Below, one piece after another: positions 22,414 to 33,709 of a DNA stretch of 64,000 nucleotides. The stretch spans positions 8,379,503 through 8,443,502 of the forward strand of contig NC_045143.1 in assembly GCF_008831285.2 (NCBI RefSeq), in the 5' to 3' direction. Below the pieces are notes generated by a model that worked only from the letters and a program-made list of their open reading frames with translations, searched no databases and was not told the DNA's origin. This DNA comes from Nymphaea colorata. Taxonomy: Eukaryota > Streptophyta > Magnoliopsida > Nymphaeales > Nymphaeaceae. The stretch's first letter is position 1. Each line of letters starts with the position of its first letter. A program made the translations under genes and the position numbers.

Positions 22414-22984
22414 CAGGGGCAAAGCCAGAAATTTTTCAGAGGGGAACCAAATTAAAGTTTCTAAATTTTGACACAGTTCAAAATATCATTTTTCAAAATT
22501 TTATGTAGGGCAAATAAATTTTTTTAAAATTTACATATAATTTTTTTTTTAAATTGAGGTGGAGCCAGGGCCCATGCCGTTAGGGAAGTCAATGGATAGG
22601 ATTCAGATCCGATATCCATCCAAAATGCCTTTAAAAAATCGGATATGGTAAGCAATTTAACATCCGAATAAGAAAATCGGATCGGATTCAGATTTAAGAA
22701 ATAACATCTGATCGAATTCGGATTCGGTTTTAAGTAAATATCTGATCGGATATTTAACCATCTTATCTAATCAGATACGGATTCAGATTCAGTTTTAAGT
22801 AAATATCCGATCGAAAACTTAACCATCTTAACAAGTATATCTCAATCCTGAGTTGATACCCAAATCTGAATTACACCTTGATATCCGAATCTGAACCGTG
22901 AGTTGATGTCCGAATCCGAAATCTAAATTACAATTTGAAATCCGAAATCCAAATTACAGCTTGATATCCGAATCTGAACCATGA

Positions 22985-23343
22985 GTTGGTGTCCCCATGT
23001 TTTGAAGTTGAGAATATGAATGGTTGTGCAAAAGATCTAACCAAACACACCAACTTAAAGTTATGTCATAAAAGAAATATAAATTGTATATGAAGGTATA
23101 ATCTGATTAAGATGTAATGGCTTTAAGAAGTTGCATATAATAATAGTCAAATAGTTACCATGAACATCATTTAACATAAAGTATTTAAAAATATATCATA
23201 TAAAACTAATTAATTAATAATTCATATCGTGTTTAATTAAACATTGTTGTGTAAACAAGCAAACTATTATAGTTGAAGCATCAATTATACAGTTAAGACA
23301 TCAACTAAACAAGATATCTTAAATAACATATTTATTTAATTAA
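22985..23343. repeat. Left inverted arm
   Basis: Reads GTTGGTGTCCCCA... to TATTTAATTAA and is the inverted counterpart of 24372-24706. Long exact blocks are shared, for example the stretch around AATAGTTACCATGAACATC, with small indels elsewhere. Confidence 0.85.
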
Positions 23344-24010
23344 CTCAATTAAATTAGAAAAAACCAATAATGTCTTTCTAGAAATAATAAGGGTCACTTG
23401 ATTTAATAATTCTAAATAAGTGATTAACATTAAACAATAGTTTACTCCATCAAAATATGTTATTATTTAAAAATAGACAAATCAATGTTCAATATGCACA
23501 ATTAATATGAAGAAATTATAAAATGTGATATGAATAACTTATAAAAAAAAACATAAAAATCATATGAAGAACTTGTGGAAAAGTATGAAAATCATATAAA
23601 AATATGTTTTATAATAAATAAAAATCTTAAACGCAATATGATATTCATTTTAAGTTGAAAGCATCTTCATTTGTATAATCATATAATTCATTCAAAAGTC
23701 TTAGGTATTTGAATTATAACACATAATTGACAAACTTGAAAGCTAAAACCTTTAAATTGTAGGAAAACAACAAATTGTTCGATATGTGACATTTATCAAC
23801 ATTGACATGCTTATATTATCACTTTTCCTCAATTATCAACTTTGACAAAATCAACTCCACATCCCAACTTGTGAGACAAAACTCAAAATGACATTTATAA
23901 TGAGTACAACACCTCATAAAAAAATGTTTTCAAAAAATTGGATATGTGAAAAAATAGTTTTAATTAGTTTGAATAATTAGTTCTTAGATAACACACTTAA
24001 ACTCTTTTCT

Positions 24011-24268
24011 TTAAAATTTTAAGTGAAGTCAAAATATAATTTTTTATTTTTTTTATTTTTATATATGATAAACTTACGAGTTATTTTGTTGCAAGAGACA
24101 AACTGTAGTTTTAAAATTTTAAGTGAAACAACAAAAAAAAAGTTTATTTATTTTTATATACGATAAACTTACGAGTTGTTTTGTTGCAAGAGTCAAACTA
24201 TAATTTTAAAATTTTAAGTGAAGCCAAGACATAATTTCTTAATTTTTTTATATACGATAAACTTACCA
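24011..24268. repeat. Central tandem array, about 95-100-bp unit
   Basis: TTAAAATTTTAAGTGAA starts units at 24011, 24111 and 24206, each followed by GATAAACTTAC and (in two) GAGTT(A/G)TTTTGTTGCAAGAG. The unit resembles the interior of family A MITEs such as the one at 32177, so it probably arose by tandem growth of MITE-derived sequence. Confidence 0.75.
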
Positions 24269-24371
24269 ACAACTGTTTCATATTAAATATATTTATTTGT
24301 GATTAATTTTCATATTTTTAAAAATACTCATTTTATTAAAATTTCTAGATACAAGTTTTTTTTAATATATT

Positions 24372-24706
24372 TTAATTAAATAAACATATTATTTAAGATA
24401 TCCTATTTAGTTGATGTCTTAACTATAATAATTTGCTTGTTTATACAAAAAAATTTAATTAAACACAACACGAATTATTAATTAATTAGTTTTATGTGTT
24501 ATAGTTTTAAATACTTTAAGTTAAATGATGTTCATGGTAACTATTTGACTATTATTATATGCAACTTCATAAAAGCCATTACATATTAATCAAATTATAC
24601 CGAAATATATAATTTATATTACTTTTATATCATAACTTTAAGTTGGTGCGTTTGAATATACCTTTTGCCCAACCAGGTTGCAACTTCAAAATGTGGGGAC
24701 ACCAAC
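24372..24706. repeat. Right inverted arm
   Basis: Begins TTAATTAAATAAACATATTA and ends GTGGGGACACCAAC. Reverse-complement match to 22985-23343 over nearly its whole length. Confidence 0.85.
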
Positions 24707-25082
24707 TAAAGCTCTCAAGTTCAGATTCGGATATAATTTAAAAGTTGGATTCGGATCGGATTCGGATATAACTTAAAAGTCAGATTCGGATCACATTCAA
24801 TATAACTTTAAAATGGGTTTCGGATCGGATTCAGGTATAACTTAAAATTCAGATTCAGATCAGATTCAAGTATAACTAAAAATCAGATTCGGATCGGATT
24901 CAAGTATAACTAGAAATCAGATTCAGATGTAGATTTTTAAAGTCGGATTCGGATATGGTATAAACTTCTTCTCATCCGAATGCGAATCTGAATATATGAA
25001 TATCCGAAAAATCGGATATGACAAAAGATATATCCGATCCGAATCCGTCCCTACATGCCATCCCCCCTTGGCTCTGCCCCTG

Positions 25083-25460
25083 ACTACAGTGTCGTGCATT
25101 CACTGTTTATAGTCTAGAAAAATAGTTTTCAAGGGATCAAATTAACAATCAGACTTTGAACAACCTATTAGTCCAACCAAATACGAAAAGCCTAACTATT
25201 TCAAAAGCCTAACTATTTCAATACTCAATATGAGAAGAGAATTCAAACTTGAGTATTTCTACCATATGTCACAACAAAACAGAAACTACTTGCTTTGATT
25301 GTTCTGCTATGAATGCACATTCGGGTGCAAATCCGTTGGGAAATGAGCCCCCTTCCCTTTTATTGCCAAAAAATAAAATAAAAATTACAAGACACCAACC
25401 AACCTACCCTCCATGAACGTGTATTAAAATTTAGGAAAACGAAAACAACATTCAAGAGAT

Positions 25461-25491
<31 letters not shown>

Positions 25492-25729
25492 AATTTTTTG
25501 ATAACAGAATGGTACTCTATTGTGTTATATTCCAAAAATTGAAACGGATTTAAGTACATGAAACACCAATCCATTGTCTAATGACCATTAAGAGAATACA
25601 TCCTAATCATACTCGATCAAATTGCATCCAAATCATGTTTATTAGCTCGTGTCTAATTGAAAAGACAAAAAAAATTGTGTAAAATCCAGTTAGCTAGTGA
25701 TGTACAAGTGAGGAATGGGCAATACATTA
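25083..25729. other. Intergenic with (TA)n
   Basis: No gene seen. A TA run lies at about 25463-25488. Confidence 0.5.
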
Positions 25730-26137
25730 GAGGGGCATTTGACGGCTTTCAATTTTGATTTTAGAATTAAAATTCAAGAAAAAACTTCAGCTCAAAATCA
25801 AAATTGAATAAAAATTTCAGCTTTAGTTTGTTTTTGATGGTTTGGAATTTTGATTTTAGAATTGAAAAATAATGTTTTCGATAAAATACGAATTAAAATT
25901 CTAGAATTGATGAATTAAAACCGTAGACATGTGTCCTAAAGAGAAACAAAAAAAAATTTAAAATTCTGGAATCATAATTCCATCCTTTCAGGTAGAATCA
26001 TATTTTCAAAATTTTGATTCGATAATGAGGCTATAATTCTGAAATTAAAATCTTTGTTTGATACCGCGTTCTCATTTCATAACAAAATAATGATTTTTAA
26101 CTCTAAAATTCTCTAACTCCGCTCCAATCAAACACCC
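25730..26137. mobile_element. TIR element, PIF/Harbinger-like
   Basis: The left end (GA)GGGGCATTTGACGG and right end CCAATCAAACACCC are diverged inverted repeats of the GGG-TGTTTGATT form. TTA lies on both sides (25727-25729 and 26138-26140), the target duplication expected for this superfamily, although three bases could match by chance. The interior is AT-rich with repeated AGAATTGAAAAT/AATTAAAATTC words and is non-coding. Confidence 0.5.
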
Positions 26138-26249
26138 TTAAAGGAGATCGACCACTAATTAACGGACCTGTTTCTTGATGGGTGATTCGGACGACTCCCA
26201 TTCTTCATTGCCTACAACTATATATATATATATATATATATATTCGGCT
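26138..26249. repeat. (TA)n and short spacer
   Basis: A TA run at about 26220-26243 directly precedes the next GAGCTCGAG-type repeat. Confidence 0.7.
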
Positions 26250-26480
26250 CAAGCTTGACTCGCTTAACCCACTCCCAGCTTGAGCTCAACTTCTTTTATG
26301 CTTGTCCTTTAATATATATTTTATGCACAAAATTTTTTAAAGTTAAAATTTTTATTTAAGTGATTTTATGTTTTTGAAATTATAAAAATAAATATTAGTT
26401 TTAAACAAGTCTAATCGAGGAGTGGAGTTCATTCAAATCGAGCCTGAACGCTCGGGCTTGTTGAACATTCTTAAATGGCC
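26250..26480. repeat. Dispersed GAGCTCGAG-type repeat
   Basis: Starts CGGCTCAAGCTTGACTCG and ends near CGCTCGGGCTTGTTGAACAT. Same word set as 18376-18700 and 21608-21795. Confidence 0.5.
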
Positions 26481-28119
26481 AAAATATCAAGCAATCTCCA
26501 TTGTCTTCAACCCCACCCCCATTGACCATGCTTTAGCTTTCAAGGGGCCCATGTCGATGAGGCGCGTGCACCAAAAAATTTGTGGTGGGAGACGTCATGC
26601 CCATGTGCAGCACTCAGCGTCGGTTTCAAAATGCCGTTTCTAACTTGGGTGGATTCCCGAATCCTCGCCATGAAAGACACCTGCAACCCACCGTCCATCT
26701 CTGGTAATCGACTGCAGCCATTGCTGGTTCTGGATATCTTTTTGTAATTAACTTGCTTTGAAACTTAGTTTGACATGGTCATATCGTTTCAGTAAGCCAT
26801 TGGATGGATTTTAGAGTTGTTTGGAGGTCAATTCAAAGCAAAGCATTTGAGGTTTGAATCGCGTTGTCGTTGTCACATTTTAATGAGTTATTTTTTGAGA
26901 TACAAATGGCAGCAAACGTGACATCCAAGTTACTATATTTTCACGGGAACTTTGAACCGGTCCACAATTGTAAAGGCATAAGGATATAACTTTAGAAGTG
27001 TCATGCCTGAGGCCATTTCCCTTAACCAAACATTAAAAAAAAGCTTTCCAGAGGTTTGTGTATTTGCAAATCTTGATATTGGAGCACAAACGCCCAAATG
27101 TGGGTTCATTCGATGTACTCAAGGAAGAATTAATGATATTAAAATGAATGTGCTTGTAAGAGGATCAAAACTAGTGAAGTCAACTTCATCAATTTTCTTA
27201 GATTTTAATATTTTGATTTCCAAGAGTAGTCCCCTCCTTAAAAAAAGGTGTTAATTCCTTCATCACTCTTCCCTAGGAAAACAGAAAAAAAAAAGGTCAA
27301 AACATTTATACATTTAGATCCTATGCGTGCGGATTCGGATGAACCAAGTTTAACCCACCGTTTTAAGAAGGCCGAAGCTTTCACCCAACCCATCATCTCA
27401 TAGAATATAGCGTTTCGAAACGGTAACGGGTTCACGGTCCGGTATTGTGTATGCACTCTCTCATCATAACAGCTTAAGTGTTTACTAATATGAGGTGTTT
27501 CTAAAAGAAAAGTTGACAAGGAGAGAATGTAAAACAGTGGTATTCTAAAACACATGCCCACAGAGATCAACTATTAGAAAATTATCAACTGTGACAATAG
27601 AGTTTTTAGAAGCACCAATTCAGATTGCTAATTCATTCAGCAATCTAATTTGGGTGGAACACACACTCACATGTGAATTTGATGCATCCTTCTTCATATC
27701 TTCCTGTTAAGAACATAGCGCATCTCAAAATGACAAAAGAAGTTACATGAAAGAAAATTTTGCATGTCAGGAATGTTCAAATGAAATTTTCCTTTATGCA
27801 TAACCCCCAGTAAAGAAGAGAGAAGGAAAGAGAAGATGATGATGATGAGGAGGGCATAATGATCATATTGGATATCCTTTTTCATGTGTGCACATAAACA
27901 ACTATTCATATAAGAAACTTAAACTACCGGAAAAATGTAAGATTTTTCCTTATGTAAAACTTTAAAGATCCTAATTTGTCTATCTGTTTCCCAGCAAGCA
28001 GTCGCTTCGAACAGAAGCACATTATCCCAAAATACAGAGAGAGAGAGAGAGAGAGATGACCAACGAACAGCAAGGCGGAGGAGAGCGACCGCCGGCAGCC
28101 GGCCACCATTACCAGGTCC
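26481..28119. other. Intergenic, no firm gene
   Basis: Short frames at 26422-26643, 27003-27254 and 27238-27570 (opposite strand) have no motif. A (GA)n run occupies 28034-28057, just past the stop of SRPBCC gene 2. Confidence 0.5.
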
Positions 28120-28644
28120 CTACTCCTGAGCACCGCCTGGAGTGTGGAGAAGGAACTTCTCCATCCTCTTGGCCATCTCTTCCAAAGTATGCCCCAGGTA
28201 AGCCGCCACTCCCTCCTCGCTCCCTCCTTCCACCGGCTCCATCCTGAACAACCACTCGATCCGGCACCCTCCTCCATCCTCCGTCATGCCGCCGCCCTCG
28301 ATGACCTCCATCTCCGCCTCATATTGACCCCACCCGATGTTGTTCTCCGTGATCTCGTAGCTCAGCTTCCGGCCCGCGCGGTCGATGCTCACCAACCTCT
28401 CCCTCGCCCACGCGACGCCCTCCCCCTCCGCAGATTCGATGCCCTTCCCGGCGGTGTAGCGAACGCAGCCGGGCTCTCCGGCGACTCCACCTTCCAGCCG
28501 ACAGGTGTGAACGCTGGGAAACCAGCGGTCGAGGGAGCAGAAATCGGCGACGAGGGGCCATACTTGGTCCGCCGTGGCCCCACCAATGGTGGCGCTCAAT
28601 TTGCCCTCCCACCTGACCAACTGCTGCTGCTCTTCCTCTCCCAT
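28120..28644 (-). CDS. SRPBCC / lachrymatory-factor-synthase-like protein 2
   Basis: A 174-aa intronless protein of the same fold as genes 1 and 3. Seen: ATADQVWPLVADFC (23-36), TCRLEGGVAGEPGCVRY (47-63), WARERL (79-84), ENNIGWGQYEAEMEVIEG (100-117) and a final amphipathic helix near LEEMAKRMEKFLL. The LFS-equivalent residues Arg62, Glu82 and Tyr108 are kept. It is closest to protein 1, with an identical GGVAGEPGCVRY block. The frame extends 15 codons upstream without an ATG, so the start at 28644 (MGEEEQQQ) is chosen; it also aligns with the MAEEEQQQ start of gene 1. It is transcribed against genes 1 and 3. A 94-bp TA tract lies about 220 bp upstream. The natural ligand is unknown. Confidence 0.9.
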   Translation of the reverse strand: MGEEEQQQLVRWEGKLSATIGGATADQVWPLVADFCSLDRWFPSVHTCRLEGGVAGEPGCVRYTAGKGIESAEGEGVAWARERLVSIDRAGRKLSYEITENNIGWGQYEAEMEVIEGGGMTEDGGGCRIEWLFRMEPVEGGSEEGVAAYLGHTLEEMAKRMEKFLLHTPGGAQE

Positions 28645-28862
28645 GATTTCCTCCTCTTCCTCTTCTCCTTTTCCCGTCTTCTCTTTCAATTTCTAAGAGA
28701 ATGATGAGAAACAAATGGTAGGGGGACAAAGGGGAGCGAAGATGGAGTAAGACCTGGAAGGTCAGGTCGAATCAGGTGCTGGTGACGACATGTCCATGCG
28801 CATTTGTCTAATATATAATATCCATATTAGCACACAAACCAAGGTAGTTTCGGACTTACCTA

Positions 28863-28864
<2 letters not shown>

Positions 28865-28958
<94 letters not shown>
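28865..28958. repeat. (TA)47 microsatellite, longest in window
   Basis: 94 bp of pure TA, 220-315 bp upstream of the start of SRPBCC gene 2 (minus strand). Such tracts mutate quickly and can extrude hairpins. Confidence 0.95.
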
Positions 28959-28961
<3 letters not shown>

Positions 28962-31017
28962 TTCCACTTTTCATAACACATCATGCAATTTTGATTATGC
29001 TAATGCATCAGCCATGTTTAGAAAATGTAGCCAGTCTATGGAAACGTCTTTTATGTCCTGTCACCAGAACCATGTTTCAGAAACTAGCTAGTTTTCACAA
29101 GTGAGTGTTTTTTGAACGTGTCCTCCAAAAGACAACCCTGGTTTGGTGTAAAATTAGATGTGCCTATATCTTAGACCACTTAAATTCTTGTTTAAAACCA
29201 TTTAAAACAAAATATACAGCTTTATAACATGTTTGTGGTTACTAATTTTGTATAAAGCATGTTTTGATTTAAGTTAATCCTAAAAGGTTCTTGATTTAAT
29301 GCATATTTTTTTTTATCAAACCATTCTGAATTTTTTTTTTCATAAGGTTACCTGGGAACGCTGCATTGAAAAAAAGGGGGGGCAAACTTTCTTCAAGGTT
29401 TTGTCTTTTATCTCTCACCTAACAAAGAGCTAGTTTGGATACTTTGGCATTGCCAAGTTTGAAAAGTAAGGGGGAAAAAGAGTCACAATAGGTGGGCACG
29501 TTTATTACGGGACATTAGTCAATGTATACTTAATTTCCACTTTTATCTGACTACTTCTCCATCTATATTTTACATACTCTATTTTTAAAAAATAATAAAT
29601 ATATGTGGATTAATGTATAAATTTATAAAATTAAGAAAAGGAAGATCAAATCTAGAAAACTGTTAGGGTGTGTTTGATTCCCCCGCGGACCTCGGATCCG
29701 AGGGAAACTCAAATCTGTGACAGATGAAATCTACAATTGCAAATCCACAGTTGTATCAAACTGTGGATTTCATCATCTACACTTAACATAGATTTTCAAT
29801 CCACACTTTGGTATGAAAAAGTGTGGATTTGAAATTAGAGGGGAGAAGGGGTGAGTCGGACTTGAAAATTTCAGATCTCAGATCCATGGTGATCTCAGAT
29901 CACTGGAGATCTCAGATCCGTAGTAATGAAAGAAAATCTAAGGAAGTGGACGGATTCCTCTTCCAGCTCAAGAGAAACGTTATCGAACTCATGCTTCATT
30001 CCTCTGCTATTTAATGCAAGTCTTATTAGCTTTCATGAAACATGCAAAAATCTCCTCCATTTATAGCTTCTTGCATCGACCTCATGCAAAAGATTTACTG
30101 CTACAACCCTTCGATCACACTTTTATTGTTGAAATCTCGGCTAAAACCAGTAGAATCTATAAGAAAACGAGCGGAAAACTCAGATGATTTTCACCAAATC
30201 TTCTCGGATGTGATAGAAAAATATCAGCATCTTCAATTCCATTGATATTTATAGGGATTGGGGCTGTCATATTTAAGTTTCCATTTTATTCTAGGTAAGC
30301 TGTTAGGTAGGGCCTGGGGATGTTGATCTGATCTTCACCTTTTTTTTGAAATTGAAATTATTAAATTAAATTCTTTAATTAACAGATTTTTAATATTAAT
30401 TAACTTTTATTATTATTTTTATTTTTAACAATTTGTATCTAAAGAGTTGGACGATAATATGAAAGAAGAAAAGCGTGCGCGTGTCTGCTTCTTTCCGAAC
30501 GCATTAAACCTCCTGTTGAAGCAACCGTGTCAACTTGGCGTCTTTTTCCATCTTTCATCGCTCTTCGCCTTGTCAAAGTCATTTATTTACTCTTGTGAAT
30601 ATTTTTGTTGGCTGAGATCTTTCCAAGAGATTCTAGCAATCAAGGATCGGAAAGAGTCACAAGTGTGACAAGAAAAGTTTCCCAGTGGAACCATTATTAC
30701 GAAAACTTTTGATGAAAAGCTATTTTGTCTAATTTTCCTTTCCGACATATTGTTATGAGGTCGTTTAGCATTAGGAACAACACGGTGACTGTTTCATGAA
30801 TTTACCTCAAAATTAAACTATACTCATAGAGCAGTTGTTGAAGTGTTTCTTGAATTCATGGGACACTCATACCTCATTCCTAATGCCAAACAACCCTTAT
30901 AAGTGTAGATGGACAAATTCTATGAGAAACTTTTTCCCACGCCTGATTTTGTTAGTGAAATGTTGGGTTTTAAAAAGTTTATGCTGACTGTGAGGAGATA
31001 AAGGTATGCATCTCATC
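28959..31017. other. Intergenic; contains TIR-element pieces
   Basis: At 29668 TAGGGTGTGTTTGATT starts a Harbinger-like left half, with CTCGGATCCGAGG and CACAGTTGTATCAAACTGTGG palindromes. At 30755-30899 GTTTAGCATTAGGAA and TTCCTAATGCCAAAC form an inverted pair (about 145 bp, MITE-like). No gene is supported. Confidence 0.45.
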
Positions 31018-31210
31018 GAGGACGGAACCAAAGTGAGCCCGGCATGGGCCCCCCACAAAAAAAAAATGGAATTTAAAAATTTACCTGAAAATCTTAAAAA
31101 ATTTCATTTATCCTACATAAAAATTTCGAAAAGTGATATTTTGGCTCCTGTCAAAAAATTTGAAACTATAATTCGGCCCATTTCATGAAAAATTTCTGAC
31201 GCCACCCTTG
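31018..31210. mobile_element. hAT MITE, family A, perfect TSD
   Basis: A 193-bp element. It starts GAGGACGGAACCA and ends TGACGCCACCCTTG. The 8-mer ATCTCATC is exact on both sides (31010-31017 and 31211-31218). The interior has the family signature AAACTATAATTCGGCCC. The termini are more diverged than at 14747, suggesting an older copy whose target duplication survived. Confidence 0.88.
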
Positions 31211-32176
31211 ATCTCATCTATATATTTCGGTATATGTCCTCACCTTTGATCTTGACCTACTGGCCCTCATTGGCTCCACTCCTGGGCTTGTACATTAACA
31301 TCTAACTTGGTAAGCCTGTTCTTCACTTTGTTTATTTGAATTGCCATGCACAAGATCCAAAAAAAAAAAGCGAGTAGGATTATCCATATCTGTCAAATTT
31401 GAGCCACCAAAAAGGGTGAACGCGCCTGGATACTATGAGATTTGGAGGCAAAGTCATGTAGGTTCTTTTTCACTAAGGGGCATTTGATAGTCTCAGGTCT
31501 CAAATTCAAGTTCATCTCATGTCATTGGGAATCTCAAATCCACACATATGTAGGGGGTATTTGATAACATTGGCAAAAAATCCAAAGTAAAATCTATAGT
31601 TAGTCAAACTAAGGATCCTAAGTCGGACTTAAAGACTCACCTTTAAGATTCTTTATTTTTTTTTTATGCATTGACAAAATGTCCAATTTAAGATCAGATC
31701 TTAAATACATGGTTTTCAAATCTCGAGGATCTCAAATCCAAGGCTGTCAAATGCCCCCAGAGGTCACAACCCTCCTATCCAATTTCAAAATTTGAGGTTT
31801 TGGCCACAAACCAAAGATCTCAAGCAATTGGCCTCATGTAGAATTTCTAAAGAACTCAAAAACCAAGTTGTATGTGTCATGGCACACAATTAGAGTATTT
31901 CCTGCTTTAGCAAACAATGTCGGCTAGTCTTGAGAGTAAAAGTCACTGAAACAAGCTCTTGTTCAATGTAATAAGTTGTCCCCTTCATATTTAATGCCTG
32001 CAACTGTGAAAGTAGTAATTCTAGATGCTCAGGATCTTTTTGATGATGATTGGTGAATGAATGAGTAGTTGGCATCCCCCAGATGCAAATCTTATAATAG
32101 GAGCATGTCCAGATGAAAATCTTTTTAATGAGAGATTGTCTCTTCTATGTGATTTTGTTCTCGCAGCCAGTGCAAA
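31211..32176. other. Intergenic with a TIR element
   Basis: GGGGCATTTGATAG (about 31478) and CTGTCAAATGCCCCC (to about 31758) form an inverted pair bounding about 280 bp, with a second GGGGGTATTTGATA start inside at 31553, so copies may be nested. No gene seen. Confidence 0.45.
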
Positions 32177-32360
32177 CTGGGGGCGGAGCCAAAGGTTAGG
32201 GGTCAAATTATAATTTCAAAATTTTAACAGGAGTTGAAATATAATTTTTCAATTTTTTTTTATATAAGATAAATGATTTTTTTTAAAATTTACATGTAAA
32301 TTAAAAAATATATATATATATTTTACAAGAAAATGTTTTGACTAGAGGGTAGTCTCCTTC
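32177..32360. mobile_element. Truncated hAT MITE, family A
   Basis: Begins CTGGGGGCGGAGCCAAAGG and carries GTCAAATTATAATTTCAAAA and ATATAATTTTTCAAT, then ends without a second terminus. Its interior matches the central array at 24011-24268. Confidence 0.6.
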
Positions 32361-32403
32361 AATCGCCTATTTCATCCCCTCTTCTTCCTATCTATTCCTT
32401 TTA

Positions 32404-33709
32404 GTGACATTTGGATGACACTCTGAAAAAGCAACATTTTGTGAAATTTAGTTTTTTAAGCAGTTTTGGAAACTTGGTTTATGTGTTTGACTGAGAAACT
32501 CAAAAACCTCGGGGGAGGGCGGGGCAGGTTTATCGGGCCCTGTTGAAAAAAACGTGTCTTGTTTAAAACTGAGGGGGCATTTGGATGCCACTTCAAAACT
32601 TGGCAAGTTTTGCCTTCAAAACCATTTTAACTTGGATTTGAAGGCAAGTTTTGCCTCTAAAATCACTTTAACTTGGATTTTATGTGTTTGACTGAAGAAA
32701 GCAAAAATCTTGGGGAGGGCTGGGCAGGTTTATTGGGTCTTGTCGAAAAAAAAGTGTCTTGTTTAAAATTGAGGGGGGGTTTGAATGCCACTTCAAAATT
32801 TGGATTTGAAGGCAAGTTTTGCCCCTAAAACCACTTTAACTTAGATTTGAAGGCAAGTTTTGCCTCTAAAATCACTTTAACTTGGATTTTATGTGTTTGA
32901 CTGAAGAAAGCAAAAATCTTGGGGGAGGGCTGGGCAGGTTTATCGGGTCTTGTCGAAAAAAAAGTGTCTTGTTTAAAATTGAGGGGGGTTTTGAATGCCA
33001 CTTCAAAACTTGGATTTGAAGGCAAGTTTTGCCTCTAAAACCACTTTAACTTAGATTTGAAGGCAAGTTTTGCCTCTAAAATCACTTTAACTTTGATTTT
33101 ATGTGTTTGACTGAAGAAAGCAAAAAACTTGGGGGAGGGTTGGGCAGGTTTATCGGGCCCTGTCGAAAAAAAAGTGTCTTGTTTAAGACCGAGGGGGCGT
33201 TTGAATGCCACTTCAAAACTTGGATTTGAAGGATAGTTTTGCCTCTAAAACCACTTTAACTTGGATTTGAAGGCAAGTTTTGCCTCCAAAATCACTTTAA
33301 CTTGGATTTATGTGTTTGACCGAAGAACACAAAAATCTAAGGGGAGGGCGGGGCAGGTTTATGGCGCCCTATCGAAAAAAACGTGTCTTATTTAAAACTG
33401 AGGGGAAGTTTGGATGCCACTTCAAAACTTGGATTTGAAGGCAATTTTGCCTCTAAAACCACTTGAACTTAGATTTGAGGGCAAGTTTTGCCTCAAAAAC
33501 CACTTTTTGAAAGTATTCGAATGACAAGAAAATGATGTTTCGTTAAAAAAAACCTGAAACCCACTTAGGTTTCTCACCAAAAACCTGGTTTTTACTTCGT
33601 CATCCAAACATGCAAACTAGGTTTCAAAAACTCATTAAAAACCAAGTTTTCACAAAATCTGGTTTTGTGAAAACCAAGTTTTAGAGGGTGGCATCCAAAG
33701 GCCCCCTGA
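32404..33709. repeat. ~210-bp tandem array bounded by inverted ends
   Basis: GTTTAAAA(C/T)TGAGGGG... starts units at 32561, 32761, 32971, 33181 and 33390 (periods 200-210). Each unit reads TTTG(G/A)ATGCCACTTCAAAA, then two copies of AAGGCAAGTTTTGCCTCTAAAA, then a GGGGAGGGCTGGGCAGGTTT block. The right border GTGGCATCCAAAGGCCCCC (to about 33705) is the inverse of the unit start, so the array looks like a TIR element whose left part was amplified in tandem. Non-coding. Confidence 0.8.

Larger units (their letters stand above)
22581..25053. mobile_element. 2.47-kb non-coding hAT-like element with long inverted arms
   Basis: The ends TAGGGAAGTCAATGG and the reverse complement of its right end, TAGGGACGGATTCGG, are related to family B termini. 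The flanking 8-mers CATGCCGT (22573-22580) and CATGCCAT (25054-25061) match at 7 of 8. Each outer arm holds about 350-400 bp of ATCCGA-type subrepeats in opposite orientation, followed inward by a 340-360-bp inverted pair. The centre holds a tandem array. The element encodes nothing, so any mobility would depend on a transposase supplied in trans. Confidence 0.7.
22414..25082. mobile_element. hAT MITE (family A) split by a nested insertion
   Basis: The outer ends CAGGGGCAAAGCCAG (22414) and CTTGGCTCTGCCCCTG (to 25082) are family A termini. Removing 22581-25053 and one copy of the 8-bp repeat rejoins a normal family A sequence: the junction then reads like the copies at 5928 and 31018 (GGCATGGGCCC, then CCACCTCAA). 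The outer flanking 8-mers AGAACAGC and ACTACAGT match at 5 of 8. No open frame of useful length lies anywhere inside. Confidence 0.75.

Noticed and set aside
32404-33709. CRISPR-like array of repeats
   Set aside because: The units are about 210 bp, contiguous without unique spacers, and end in a transposon-like inverted terminus in a plant genome.
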